In this document: positions 7,986-16,583 of the stretch, piece by piece
Layout: each line of letters begins with the position of its first letter
Position numbering within the stretch: position 1 is the stretch's first letter
Source: Campylobacter subantarcticus LMG 24377
GTDB lineage: Bacteria > Campylobacterota > Campylobacteria > Campylobacterales > Campylobacteraceae
DNA: 64,000 bases
Reading direction: 5' to 3'
Assembly: GCF_000816305.1 (NCBI RefSeq)
Contig: NZ_CP007773.1
Span: 744,001-808,000 of the forward strand
Notes under the pieces: model-generated
What the model saw: only the letters and a program-made list of their open reading frames with translations
Told to the model about the DNA's origin: nothing
Database searches by the model: none
Program-made: the position numbers and the translations under genes

Positions 7986-9024
7986 TATATAAGACTAATT
8001 CATCGCTTAAGAGGTAGTTAGTATTATAAAAAATACCTTTTTTATAAACTAGCTTCCCTTTTTTGCTAAGAAACATCGCTTTTTCTCTTTCTAAAGGTTC
8101 AAGTTTTGTTTCTTCTATGCCTATAAGACTTCTAAGTCCTAAGAAAATATGCTCTAAGCGTAAATCTTGTAAATTTAAATTTTCAATCTCTCTAAAACAA
8201 GGATCATTGATATAATCTTTTAAATTTTTCTTGGTGTAAAATCTTTGATTTTTTAAAAATCCTACCGCGCTTAAACCACAGCCTATATAGTCTTTTCCCT
8301 GCCAGTAAGCAAGGTTGTGCTTGCAAATTTGTCCAAAATTGCTGATTTCGTATTGTTTATAGCCAAGGCTTTCAATCGCCTTGATAAAATACTTCGCAAG
8401 GCGTGGTGCATTTTTTTTATAGTGAAATTTTTTAGCAAATCTAGTTTTTTCTTCTATAGTTAAATTATAAGCACTTACATGGTTAATATCTAGCAAGGCT
8501 AATTTTGAAATTTCATAATCAAGCATTTTAGTATCATCTAATTTTGTATCATAGATTAAGTCTAGGTTGATAGTGTCAAATCCTGCTTTTTTGGCATTTT
8601 CTATACTCTTAAAGATGGCTTTTTGATCATGAATACGCCCAAGAAATTGTAATTTTTTTTCATGAAAGCTTTGCGCGCCAAAAGAAATGCGATTAAAACC
8701 TAAATTTTTTATAGTGCTTAGCCATGAAAAATTACTAGAATTAGGATTAGTTTCAATGGTGATTTCACATTCTTGCTTTAAATAAGCTTGCAAAAATATA
8801 AAAATTTTTTCATAAAAATGTATATCCATTAAACTAGGAGTGCCACCACCTATAAAAACAGTCTTTATAGAGTTTTTGGCAACTTTAAAAAAATCTAGTT
8901 GGTATTTTATATCTTGCATTAAAGCGTTTAAGTAATCTTTTTCAAAGTCCTTTTTTTTAAGCGAGGTAAAAGAACAATAAAAACATTTGCTCTCGCAAAA
9001 TGGTACATGGATATATAAATGCAT
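7975..9024 (-). CDS. hemW: Radical SAM haem chaperone HemW (HemN-like)
   Basis: A 349-residue radical SAM protein. The cluster motif is CxxxCxxC at Cys10, Cys14 and Cys17 (HVPFCESKCFYC), followed by the SAM-binding GGGTPS. It is shorter than true coproporphyrinogen dehydrogenase HemN (about 450 residues), has no extra N-terminal arm, and the cluster motif is not followed by the extra Cys typical of HemN. It is therefore more likely HemW, which binds haem and inserts it into respiratory proteins. Its 3' end overlaps the haem-uptake operon. In C. jejuni I recall this gene directly next to tatB; here the ars and chu genes intervene. HemN activity is not excluded. Confidence 0.85.
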   Translation of the reverse strand: MHLYIHVPFCESKCFYCSFTSLKKKDFEKDYLNALMQDIKYQLDFFKVAKNSIKTVFIGGGTPSLMDIHFYEKIFIFLQAYLKQECEITIETNPNSSNFSWLSTIKNLGFNRISFGAQSFHEKKLQFLGRIHDQKAIFKSIENAKKAGFDTINLDLIYDTKLDDTKMLDYEISKLALLDINHVSAYNLTIEEKTRFAKKFHYKKNAPRLAKYFIKAIESLGYKQYEISNFGQICKHNLAYWQGKDYIGCGLSAVGFLKNQRFYTKKNLKDYINDPCFREIENLNLQDLRLEHIFLGLRSLIGIEETKLEPLEREKAMFLSKKGKLVYKKGIFYNTNYLLSDELVLYIST

Positions 9025-9103
9025 AAAACTTCTCTAAAATATAATATAAATTCGTATTTTTTTGTTAGAATTATATTATCTAAAAGTCAAGGATAAGAAA
9101 ATC

Positions 9104-9574
9104 ATGGAAAAAGAAAAAAAATACAGGCCAAATGTAGCTGCTATAGTGTTATCATCAGCTTATCCTTTTGAGTGTAAAATTTTACTTGCTAAACGCAATG
9201 ATATGGAAGATATATGGCAGTTCCCTCAAGGTGGCATTGATGAGGGGGAAGATGTTAAAAGCGCATTGTTTAGAGAATTAAAAGAAGAAATAGGCACAGA
9301 TGAGATTGAAATTTTAGCCGAACATCCTGAGTGGATTAGTTATGATTTTCCGGCTAAAGTCGCACAGAAGATGTATCCTTATGATGGACAAAGCCAAAAA
9401 TATTTCTTAGTGAAGTTAAAAAACAAAGCCATAATCAATCTTGACACTAAAAATCCAGAATTTGATGCTTATAAGCTTGTTGATTTAGATCAAGTTTATG
9501 ACATGATAAATCATTTTAAAAAACCTATATACATCAAAGTATTGAAACATTTTAAAGAAAGGGGGTATATTTAA
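9104..9574 (+). CDS. rppH: RNA pyrophosphohydrolase / dinucleoside polyphosphate hydrolase (Nudix)
   Basis: A 156-residue Nudix hydrolase that removes pyrophosphate from 5'-triphosphate RNA, starting mRNA decay, and may also cleave diadenosine polyphosphates (NudA in related annotation). The complete Nudix box runs from Gly43 to Gly64, with Glu49, Arg57-Glu58 and Glu61-Glu62 in register. The RppH-type N-terminus YRPNVAAIV and WQFPQGG are present. The open frame begins at 9062, but the ATG at 9104 is preceded by AAGGAT (9089-9094) and yields the normal family length. Its stop overlaps the lysC start (TAATG). Confidence 0.9.
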   Translation: MEKEKKYRPNVAAIVLSSAYPFECKILLAKRNDMEDIWQFPQGGIDEGEDVKSALFRELKEEIGTDEIEILAEHPEWISYDFPAKVAQKMYPYDGQSQKYFLVKLKNKAIINLDTKNPEFDAYKLVDLDQVYDMINHFKKPIYIKVLKHFKERGYI

Positions 9575-10776
9575 TGCTGATCGTACAAAAATATGGAGGA
9601 ACAAGCGTAGGAACGCTAGAACGCATTGATGAGGTCGCTAAAAGAGTAGCTAAAAGCAAAAAAACTTGCGATAAGCTAGTTGTGGTAGTTTCAGCGATGA
9701 GTGGGGTTACTAATGAGCTTATTGATTTTGCGCACCATTTTAGTAAAAACCCTTCAGGCCGTGAGATGGATATGCTTTTAAGTAGTGGTGAGCGTGTAAC
9801 TTCATCTTTGCTTGCTATTGCTTTAAATGAAATGGGTTTAAAAGCGGTTGCATTTTCAGGTCGCAACGCAGGGATCATCACAGATGATGTATATACTAAA
9901 GCAAGAATTGAGCATATTGAAACTTCAAATCTTACAAAAGCTCTAGATGAGGGTTATATCGTAGTGGTTGCGGGTTTTCAAGGTGTTGATAAAATGGGTA
10001 ATGTTACTACTTTGGGTCGTGGCGGAAGCGACTTGAGTGCGGTAGCTTTAGCGGGAGCTTTAAAAGCAGATTTATGCGAGATATACACAGATGTAGATGG
10101 GGTTTATACGACAGATCCTAGGATAGAACCTAAGGCTAAAAAACTAGATAGAATTTCTTATGAAGAGATGTTAGAACTTGCAAGTTTAGGAGCTAAAGTT
10201 TTACAAAATCGCTCAGTAGAATTAGCTAAAAAATTAAATGTTAAACTAGTAACTAGAAGCAGTTTTAATGAAAATGAAGGGACGATTATTACTAAGGAGG
10301 AAAATATGGAACAAGCTTTGGTTAGCGGTATAGCATTAGATAAAAACCAAGCAAGAGTAACATTAAGGAATATCGATGATAAACCAGGAATTGCAGCTGC
10401 GATTTTTAGTACTTTGGCAGATGAAAACATTAATGTGGATATGATCATTCAAAATGTAGGAGTAGATGGAGCTACTAATCTAGGCTTTACTGTGCCAGAA
10501 AATGAATTAGATTTAGCGACCAATGCTATGAGAAAAGTTTTAGGAGCTAATGCCATTATAGAAACAGATAGTGCGGTAGTAAAAGTGTCTGTTGTAGGTG
10601 TAGGTATGAAGTCACATTCTGGTGTTGCTTCGGCTGCTTTTCAGGCTTTAGCTAATGAAAACATCAATATACAAATGATCTCTACAAGCGAAATCAAAAT
10701 TTCAATGATCGTACATGAAAAATACGGCGAATTAGCTGTAAGAGTACTACATGAAGTTTATAAACTAGATATATAA
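9574..10776 (+). CDS. lysC: Aspartate kinase
   Basis: Aspartokinase (400 residues) phosphorylates aspartate, the first step to lysine, diaminopimelate, threonine and methionine. The kinase domain opens with KYGGTSVG (6-13) and includes GFQGVD and TTLGRGGSDLSA. Two ACT domains (about 260-400) form the feedback-regulatory part. The length and layout match the alpha2beta2 type seen in Bacillus aspartokinase II and Corynebacterium. A strong internal ribosome-binding site and in-frame ATG at codon 245 suggest a second product (see 10294-10308). The start overlaps the rppH stop by one base, and hobA follows with no gap. Confidence 0.95.
   Translation: MLIVQKYGGTSVGTLERIDEVAKRVAKSKKTCDKLVVVVSAMSGVTNELIDFAHHFSKNPSGREMDMLLSSGERVTSSLLAIALNEMGLKAVAFSGRNAGIITDDVYTKARIEHIETSNLTKALDEGYIVVVAGFQGVDKMGNVTTLGRGGSDLSAVALAGALKADLCEIYTDVDGVYTTDPRIEPKAKKLDRISYEEMLELASLGAKVLQNRSVELAKKLNVKLVTRSSFNENEGTIITKEENMEQALVSGIALDKNQARVTLRNIDDKPGIAAAIFSTLADENINVDMIIQNVGVDGATNLGFTVPENELDLATNAMRKVLGANAIIETDSAVVKVSVVGVGMKSHSGVASAAFQALANENINIQMISTSEIKISMIVHEKYGELAVRVLHEVYKLDI
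10294..10308 (+). promoter_or_regulatory. Internal ribosome-binding site and ATG within lysC (possible beta subunit start)
   Basis: AAGGAGG (10294-10300), one of the strongest Shine-Dalgarno matches in the window, is followed after 5 bases by ATG (10306), codon 245 of lysC in frame. Translation from here would give a 156-residue protein consisting of the ACT regulatory domains. This is how overlapping alpha/beta aspartokinases of Bacillus and Corynebacterium are made, with beta starting near codon 245-250. Inference from sequence only. Confidence 0.7.
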
Positions 10777-11313
10777 ATGAGTAATAGTTTTTTAAAATTT
10801 ACCCTAGAACAAATCCGAGAAAATGGCACTTATGCAAGTTGGTTAGAAGAAAGGCGTCTTGAGTGGTCGCCTTTGATTGCTTCTAAACTAGTTTTGCTTT
10901 TACAAGGTTATACTTTTATTGTGATTACTGATGAGCAAAGAATGTGGTTTGAAGAGTATTTTTTAAGCCAAATTAATGCTAGCAACACAAGACCTTTAGT
11001 GCCTTTTGTGTCTTTAAAAGGAATTTATAATAAAGCTTGCAATACCCAAGAAGATATAGATTTACTAAATGATCTTTTAAGTGTTTCTTTTCCTAATGGT
11101 TATGCGTTTTTTTATATAGGGACTAATACAGGTTTTAAATTTAAAATCGCTAATTCTAAAGCAGAAAGTATGCTTTGGCTTTTTGATGAGCAGTTGCAAA
11201 ACAGCTTTTATCTTTCCTCGCGTGATAAAGAGTTAGATTATAAACTCATTTCTTTGTATAAAGTGTTTGAACAAAGCTTAGAAGCGGTACTTTTTTCTAA
11301 GGTAGAAATTTGA
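10777..11313 (+). CDS. hobA: DnaA-binding replication initiation factor HobA
   Basis: A 178-residue protein of the HobA family, restricted to Epsilonproteobacteria. It binds domain I of DnaA and promotes oligomerisation at oriC, the counterpart of DiaA. The N-terminus (LEQIRENGTYASWLEERRLEWSP in part) and the central VPFVSLKG are recognisable. It directly abuts the lysC stop and has no clear ribosome-binding site of its own, suggesting translational coupling, and the next gene overlaps its last codon. It is paired with a DNA polymerase III subunit gene, which fits a replication role. Confidence 0.85.
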   Translation: MSNSFLKFTLEQIRENGTYASWLEERRLEWSPLIASKLVLLLQGYTFIVITDEQRMWFEEYFLSQINASNTRPLVPFVSLKGIYNKACNTQEDIDLLNDLLSVSFPNGYAFFYIGTNTGFKFKIANSKAESMLWLFDEQLQNSFYLSSRDKELDYKLISLYKVFEQSLEAVLFSKVEI

Positions 11314-11957
11314 ACCTAAGAAATAAAATCATTATTTATAATGATTTTGAGTTGATGCAAGAAAAACTCATAGAAGAATATGGACAAAAAAACCTTAGAT
11401 TTTTCATACCTAAAAATCCCGACTTAGAACTAAGACTAAATGACCTAACTTATGATAAAAATGCTCAAGCAACTGCAAGAGCTATTATGAAAGAAAGCTA
11501 TATGGCTGAAGCACATGCTAAAATCATTGTCATACTAGCAAAATCTTTTCGTGAAGAAGCGCAAAATTTTTTACTAAAACTTTTTGAAGAGCCACCAAAA
11601 AATGTGTATTTTATCATTGTAGCGCCATCTAAGAATGTATTTTTACCTACCATACTTTCAAGGTTTATGATAGAAAAGCATAAAATTCAAAGGGAAAAAA
11701 TAAGCCTAAATTTAGATCTTAAAAAAATGGATCTTGCAAATGTTTTAGCATTTTTAAAAAAATACGAAAATATAGATAAACAAGAGTGTTTAGAGCTTAT
11801 TAGTGCTTTAAGTTATGAGTGTTTTAAGCAAGATATCAAGCTAAATGATGAAGAGATCGACTTTTTTTATAAAGCTTATGAATTAGCTAAGTTAAATGCC
11901 AAGCCATCAGTTTTGCTTAGCACGATAGTTTTATTTTTACATGAGAGAAAACAATGA
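11310..11957 (+). CDS. holB: DNA polymerase III delta-prime-like subunit
   Basis: A 215-residue protein resembling the shortened delta-prime clamp-loader subunits of Campylobacter. Visible hallmarks are a segment KESYMAEAHAKIIVILAKSF and LKLFEEPPKNVYFIIVAPSKN, equivalent to the EEPP and sensor region of delta-prime, then LPTILSRF. The usual N-terminal Walker-type region is largely missing, so it is much shorter than the 330-residue E. coli protein. It starts with TTG overlapping the hobA stop, and its end overlaps folP by 4 bases (ATGA). The delta-prime call is by family resemblance; ATP is not bound by delta-prime in any case. Confidence 0.75.
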   Translation: MNLRNKIIIYNDFELMQEKLIEEYGQKNLRFFIPKNPDLELRLNDLTYDKNAQATARAIMKESYMAEAHAKIIVILAKSFREEAQNFLLKLFEEPPKNVYFIIVAPSKNVFLPTILSRFMIEKHKIQREKISLNLDLKKMDLANVLAFLKKYENIDKQECLELISALSYECFKQDIKLNDEEIDFFYKAYELAKLNAKPSVLLSTIVLFLHERKQ

Positions 11958-13099
11958 AAATCATCAAAATCAATCCCAACACCCACTTTGATAAAATTTG
12001 TCACTATATCAAACCGCATAAGGCGGGAGAAAAGATTATGAGTGAGAAAACTCAAATTCATTTTTTTCTTATCAAAGACTTAAGAGCACCTGCTGCAAAT
12101 ATACTCAAGCAAGATGCATTAAGAGTGGGAGCTGAGCTTGTGACACATAAAGAGGTTATTTTGGGTAAGGAGCAAACTAGTGCCTTGCTTATGGTAACGC
12201 AAGATCAAGCTAAAAAACTCATAGAGAAAGAAAAATTGCAAGATTTTAAACTCAAAAATTTAGCATTATTTTTAAAGTCTAAATTTATTAAACCCACTCA
12301 ACCAAAAATCATGGGTGCGATCAATGTCAATGAAGATAGTTTTAATGCGCAAAGCAGGGTTAAAGAAAATGAAGTTTTAGAAAAAATCGAACTCATGATC
12401 TCTCAAGGGGCTGATTATATAGATATAGGTGCGGTTTCTTCAAGACCTGGTAGTGTGTATTGTGGGAAGGAAGAAGAATTTAAGCGTTTAAAAAACACCT
12501 TAGATTTAATCTATAAAGAAAAAATTTATGAAAAATGTATTTTTAGTTTAGATAGCTTTGATGAGTATTGTTTAGAATATGCTTTAAACAAAGGCTTTAA
12601 GCTTATTAATGATATTACTGGTTTTAAAAATGAAAATTTGGCCCAACTAGCTTTAAGTTACAAAGCCACCTATACACTCATGCATATACAAAATACTCCG
12701 CAAAATATGCAAGATGACCCTTGTTATGAAGATGTATTAGCCGAGCTTGATAGTTTTTTTGCGCAAAAGTTACAAAGACTTAGTGGGCTTGGCTTAAAAG
12801 ATGTGATTTTAGATATTGGTATTGGTTTTGGTAAAAGTCCTTGGCATAATATGATGTTAATTAAACACTTAGAGCATTTTTTGCGCTTTGAAAAGGAGCT
12901 TTTAATCGGAGCTAGTAGAAAAAGCGTGATTAATGCGTATTTTCAATCAAATGTAGAACAAAGACTTGCAGGTACGCTATATTTGCATTTAGAGGCTTTT
13001 AAAAATGGTGCAAGTATTATAAGGGTGCATGATGTATACGAGCATAAACAAATGTTTGAGCTTGCAAAAGCGATGAATGAACTTTCTTTGGAGCAATGA
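11954..13099 (+). CDS. folP: Dihydropteroate synthase
   Basis: FolP condenses p-aminobenzoate with dihydropterin pyrophosphate in folate synthesis and is the sulfonamide target. The catalytic TIM barrel begins late, at IMGAINVNEDSFN (about 115-127), the counterpart of the usual MGILNVTPDSF. It continues with GADYIDIGAVSSRPGS, LINDITGF, ILDIGIGFGKS and terminal IIRVHDV. About 110 residues of N-terminal extension precede the barrel, giving 381 residues rather than about 280. A similar extended form is, to my memory, normal in Campylobacter. It overlaps both neighbours by 4 bases. Confidence 0.93.
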   Translation: MKIIKINPNTHFDKICHYIKPHKAGEKIMSEKTQIHFFLIKDLRAPAANILKQDALRVGAELVTHKEVILGKEQTSALLMVTQDQAKKLIEKEKLQDFKLKNLALFLKSKFIKPTQPKIMGAINVNEDSFNAQSRVKENEVLEKIELMISQGADYIDIGAVSSRPGSVYCGKEEEFKRLKNTLDLIYKEKIYEKCIFSLDSFDEYCLEYALNKGFKLINDITGFKNENLAQLALSYKATYTLMHIQNTPQNMQDDPCYEDVLAELDSFFAQKLQRLSGLGLKDVILDIGIGFGKSPWHNMMLIKHLEHFLRFEKELLIGASRKSVINAYFQSNVEQRLAGTLYLHLEAFKNGASIIRVHDVYEHKQMFELAKAMNELSLEQ

Positions 13100-15054
13100 T
13101 GACTTATCAAGAGTATTTAGAAAAAGTAAAACTAGCAAAAGAATGGATGAGGGCTTACTATGAAGATGATGAGCCTTTAGCAAGCGATGAGGAGTATGAT
13201 AAACTCATTAGAGAGTTGAAAGAATTTGAAGTAAAATACCCTGAAAAAATTGCTAAAGATTCTCCTACGCAAAATATCGCCCCGACAATACAAAGTGAAT
13301 TCCACAAGCTTGCGCATAGTGCAAAAATGTGGTCTATGGAAGATGTTTTTGATGAAGCTGAGCTTAGAGCTTGGGCAAAAAGAGCCAAATGTGAGTTTGA
13401 TTTTTTCATAGAACCTAAATTTGATGGAGCAAGTTTAAATCTTACTTATGAAAATGGCATTTTAATTAGCGGTGCTACAAGAGGCGATGGAGAAGTAGGC
13501 GAAGATATTACTTTAAATGTAAAAGAGATATCAAATATACCTCAAAGCATACCTTATAAAGATAAGATAGAAATTCGTGGCGAAGTGGTGATTTTAAAAG
13601 AAGATTTTGAAAAAATCAATGAAAAAAGAGCTAAAGAGGGCTTAAGTTTATTTGCAAATCCACGCAATGGGGCAAGTGGCTCGCTAAGACAGCTTGACAC
13701 AAGTATTACAAAAGAAAGAAATTTAAAATTTTACCCTTGGGGAGTAGGGGAGAATTCTTTGGAGTTTAAGAAGCACTCTGAAGTGATGGAGTTTATAAGA
13801 AGTCTTGGTTTTTTAAAAGATGACTTTGTTTTTTGTGTGAAAACTTTAGATGAGGTTTTGGAAAGATATCATGAGCTTTTAGAAAAAAGAGATCAAAAGC
13901 CTATGATGATGGATGGTATGGTTGTAAGGGTAGATGACTTAGCCCATTGTGAATTTTTAGGCTATACTGTGAAATTTCCAAAATTTATGGCAGCATTTAA
14001 ATTTCCTGCTTTGGAAAAAACTACCACCTTGCTTGGAGTGAATTTACAAGTAGGAAGAAGCGGAGTGATCACTCCTGTGGCAGTGCTAGATCCTGTAAAT
14101 TTAGATGGAGTGGTGGTGAAGTCTGCGACCTTGCATAATTTTGATGAGATAGCAAGACTGGGAGTGATGATAGGCGATAGTGTAAGTGTGATAAGAAGTG
14201 GCGATGTGATACCAAAAATCACCAAAGTTTTCACCCAAAGGCGTGATGGTTTAGAAAGCAAAATCTCCAAACCAACTCTTTGTCCTGAGTGTTCTAGTGA
14301 GCTTTTAGATGAAGGTGCTTTTTTAAAATGCCAAAACTTAGACTGCAAGGCAAGACTTGTAAATTCCATTATACATTTTGTATCCAAAAAGTGTTTAAAT
14401 ATAGACGGCCTTGGAGAAAACATCGTCGAGCTTTTATTTAAAGAAGGAAAAATCACCAACATAGAGAGTATATTTTTCTTAAAATACAGTGATTTTGAAG
14501 GTTTAGAAGGCTTTAAAGAGAAAAAAATCAACAATCTTCTAAGTGCTATTGAAAATGCAAAAAAATGCCCTTTATCAAGATTTATCACTGCATTGGGTAT
14601 AGAGCATATTGGCGAAGTAGCGGCTAAAAAGCTGGCACAATCTTTTGGCTTTGAATGGTTTATGCAAAGTTATGAAGCTTATGCGAATTTAGAAGGCTTT
14701 GGCGAACAAATGGCTAAAAGCTTAGAAGAATTTACTCATGTCAACGCAAACCGTATTGAGCATTTTTATGAAATTTTACACTTAGAAGATGAGAAAAAAG
14801 AGCTTGTTTTAAATGAAAATATTTCTAATAAAACCTTTGTGATCACGGGTACTTTAAGCAAATCACGCGATCATTTTAAAGAGTTGATCGAAAGTTTTGG
14901 TGCAAAAGTAAGCTCAAGTGTGTCTAAAAAAACTGACTTTGTATTATATGGAAGTGAAGCAGGCTCAAAGCTTGAAAAAGCACAAAGTTTAGGGGTTAAG
15001 TGTATCAATGAAGCCGAGTTTAATGCCCTTTTAGGTGGTGCTGATGAGGTTTGA
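13096..15054 (+). CDS. ligA: NAD-dependent DNA ligase
   Basis: LigA seals nicks in DNA using NAD. In order: domain Ia (about 1-65), the adenylation domain with active-site Lys108 in KFDG, the OB fold (about 310-390), a four-Cys zinc finger (CPEC ... CQNLDC, about 395-420), helix-hairpin-helix repeats including IDGLGENIVE and ALGIEHIGEVAAKKL, and a C-terminal BRCT domain (about 575-652). The length of 652 is normal. There are two adjacent ATGs (13096 and 13099); the first overlaps the folP stop. tlyA begins inside its 3' end. Confidence 0.96.
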   Translation: MMTYQEYLEKVKLAKEWMRAYYEDDEPLASDEEYDKLIRELKEFEVKYPEKIAKDSPTQNIAPTIQSEFHKLAHSAKMWSMEDVFDEAELRAWAKRAKCEFDFFIEPKFDGASLNLTYENGILISGATRGDGEVGEDITLNVKEISNIPQSIPYKDKIEIRGEVVILKEDFEKINEKRAKEGLSLFANPRNGASGSLRQLDTSITKERNLKFYPWGVGENSLEFKKHSEVMEFIRSLGFLKDDFVFCVKTLDEVLERYHELLEKRDQKPMMMDGMVVRVDDLAHCEFLGYTVKFPKFMAAFKFPALEKTTTLLGVNLQVGRSGVITPVAVLDPVNLDGVVVKSATLHNFDEIARLGVMIGDSVSVIRSGDVIPKITKVFTQRRDGLESKISKPTLCPECSSELLDEGAFLKCQNLDCKARLVNSIIHFVSKKCLNIDGLGENIVELLFKEGKITNIESIFFLKYSDFEGLEGFKEKKINNLLSAIENAKKCPLSRFITALGIEHIGEVAAKKLAQSFGFEWFMQSYEAYANLEGFGEQMAKSLEEFTHVNANRIEHFYEILHLEDEKKELVLNENISNKTFVITGTLSKSRDHFKELIESFGAKVSSSVSKKTDFVLYGSEAGSKLEKAQSLGVKCINEAEFNALLGGADEV

Positions 15055-15766
15055 TGTTTTTGTAAGTACAAAACTAAACATTTCTCGTAATAAAGCTTGC
15101 GAGCTTATAGAAAACAAGCAAATTTTACTCAATGGCGAGTTTAAAAAGACTTCTTTTAAACTCACATCTTTAAATCCTTTAGAAGATGAGAGTTTAAAAC
15201 TCACACTTTTAGAAGAGCTTTTTGTAAGTAGAGCCGCTTTTAAACTCAAGTATTTTTTACACGAGCATGCATTTACTATAAAAGATAAAATTTGTTTAGA
15301 TATAGGCTCATCAACCGGAGGCTTTGTGCAAATTTTACACCAAAACAAGGCTAAACATATCACTGCTTTAGATGTGGGTTCTAACCAACTTCATGAGAGT
15401 TTAAGAAATTTAGAAAATCTTCAAATTTGTGAAAATACCGATTTACGTGAGTTTAAAAGCGAAATTTTATATGATGTTATCACTTGTGATGTGAGTTTTA
15501 TATCTTTAACGCATTTGATTTTTCATATAGATAAATTTGCTAAAGATCTTATCATCTTACTTTTTAAACCTCAATTTGAAGTAGGTAAAAACACTAAGCG
15601 CGATAAAAATGGAGTGGTAAAAGATACAAAAGCCATTAAAAATGCCAAAGAAAACTTTGAAAAAGCCTGTGCAAAACTTGGTTGGATCTTACAAGTAAGT
15701 CAAGAGTCACAGTTAAAAGGAAAAGAAGGCAATGTTGAGTTTTTCTACGCCTATAGAAAAAACTAA
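15044..15766 (+). CDS. tlyA: TlyA rRNA 2'-O-methyltransferase
   Basis: TlyA methylates ribosomal RNA. The shorter Campylobacter type I enzyme modifies C1920 of 23S rRNA and influences capreomycin sensitivity. An S4 RNA-binding domain lies at 1-60 (NISRNKACELIENKQI), and an FtsJ-like SAM methyltransferase domain follows with ICLDIGSSTGGF and ITALDVG. At 240 residues it lacks the longer ends of type II proteins. The open frame begins at 15035, but the ATG at 15044 gives the standard MRFDVF start and overlaps the ligA end by 11 bases. It is often labelled haemolysin; the methyltransferase role is better supported. Confidence 0.9.
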   Translation: MRFDVFVSTKLNISRNKACELIENKQILLNGEFKKTSFKLTSLNPLEDESLKLTLLEELFVSRAAFKLKYFLHEHAFTIKDKICLDIGSSTGGFVQILHQNKAKHITALDVGSNQLHESLRNLENLQICENTDLREFKSEILYDVITCDVSFISLTHLIFHIDKFAKDLIILLFKPQFEVGKNTKRDKNGVVKDTKAIKNAKENFEKACAKLGWILQVSQESQLKGKEGNVEFFYAYRKN

Positions 15767-16583
15767 AATCACAAATTTGGCCATAGGGCGTTTTGATGGT
15801 ATGCATTTGGGGCATTTTGAGCTTTTTAAACATTTAGATGAAAATGGAGCCTTGTTTGTCATCACTAAAGAAGAAAACAAAGCCCTAACACCTAGAAATT
15901 TTAGAGCAACTTTAGTTGATTTTCCTTTGATTTTTTGTGATTTTTACAAAATCAAAGACTATAAAGGTGAGGATTTTTTAAAGCTTTTAAGGCAGGAATT
16001 TCCCAAACTAGAAAAAATCATCGTAGGGTATGATTTTAAATTTGGTAAAGAAAGAAAATGTAGTGCTAAAGATATACAAAGTCTTTGCGGGGTAAATACC
16101 ATCATCGTAGATGAGTTTAAAATTCAAAACAAAAGTGTTCATGCAAGCATGGTTAAAACTTTACTCAAAGAAGCTAAAGTCCAAGAAGCTAAAAATTTTC
16201 TAGGTAGGTTTTATACCATAAAAGCAAACATCATCAAAGGCCAAGGTATAGGCGCTAAAGAGCTTGTTGCGACTTTAAATTTACATGCAAAAGACTTCAT
16301 TTTGCCTAAAGATGGTGTGTATGCAACTTTAGTGAAAATTGAAAATAAAAGTTATTATAGTGTAAGCTTTATAGGTATAAGATCTACTGATAAAAATTTT
16401 GCTTTAGAAACACATATTTTAGATGAAAAATTTACAAACACAAATGCAAAGTCAGTAGAGTTAAGTTTTATTGGCTATATAAGAGCCAATGAAAAATTTA
16501 ATAACTTAGCCTTACTAAAAGCACAAATTAGCAAAGATATCAAAAAAGCAAAAGAAATTTTAGGAAGATCCCATGAAAGATGA
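15732..16583 (+). CDS. ribF: Bifunctional riboflavin kinase / FAD synthetase
   Basis: RibF makes FMN from riboflavin and then FAD. The N-terminal adenylyltransferase domain contains GRFDGMHLGH (about 19-28), the nucleotidyltransferase signature, and IIVGYDFKFGKERK. The C-terminal kinase domain (about 165-283) begins with RFYTIKANIIKGQGIGAKELVATLNL; its usual GR.lGfPTaN motif is modified to ELVATLNL here. The length is 283, slightly short. The gene starts 35 bases inside tlyA with an AAGAAGG site, and its last codons overlap cmoA. Confidence 0.9.
   Translation: MLSFSTPIEKTKITNLAIGRFDGMHLGHFELFKHLDENGALFVITKEENKALTPRNFRATLVDFPLIFCDFYKIKDYKGEDFLKLLRQEFPKLEKIIVGYDFKFGKERKCSAKDIQSLCGVNTIIVDEFKIQNKSVHASMVKTLLKEAKVQEAKNFLGRFYTIKANIIKGQGIGAKELVATLNLHAKDFILPKDGVYATLVKIENKSYYSVSFIGIRSTDKNFALETHILDEKFTNTNAKSVELSFIGYIRANEKFNNLALLKAQISKDIKKAKEILGRSHER

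Noticed and set aside
7975-9024. Calling the radical SAM gene HemN (coproporphyrinogen dehydrogenase)
   Set aside because: Too short and with the HemW-type N-terminus; kept as HemW with HemN as an alternative.
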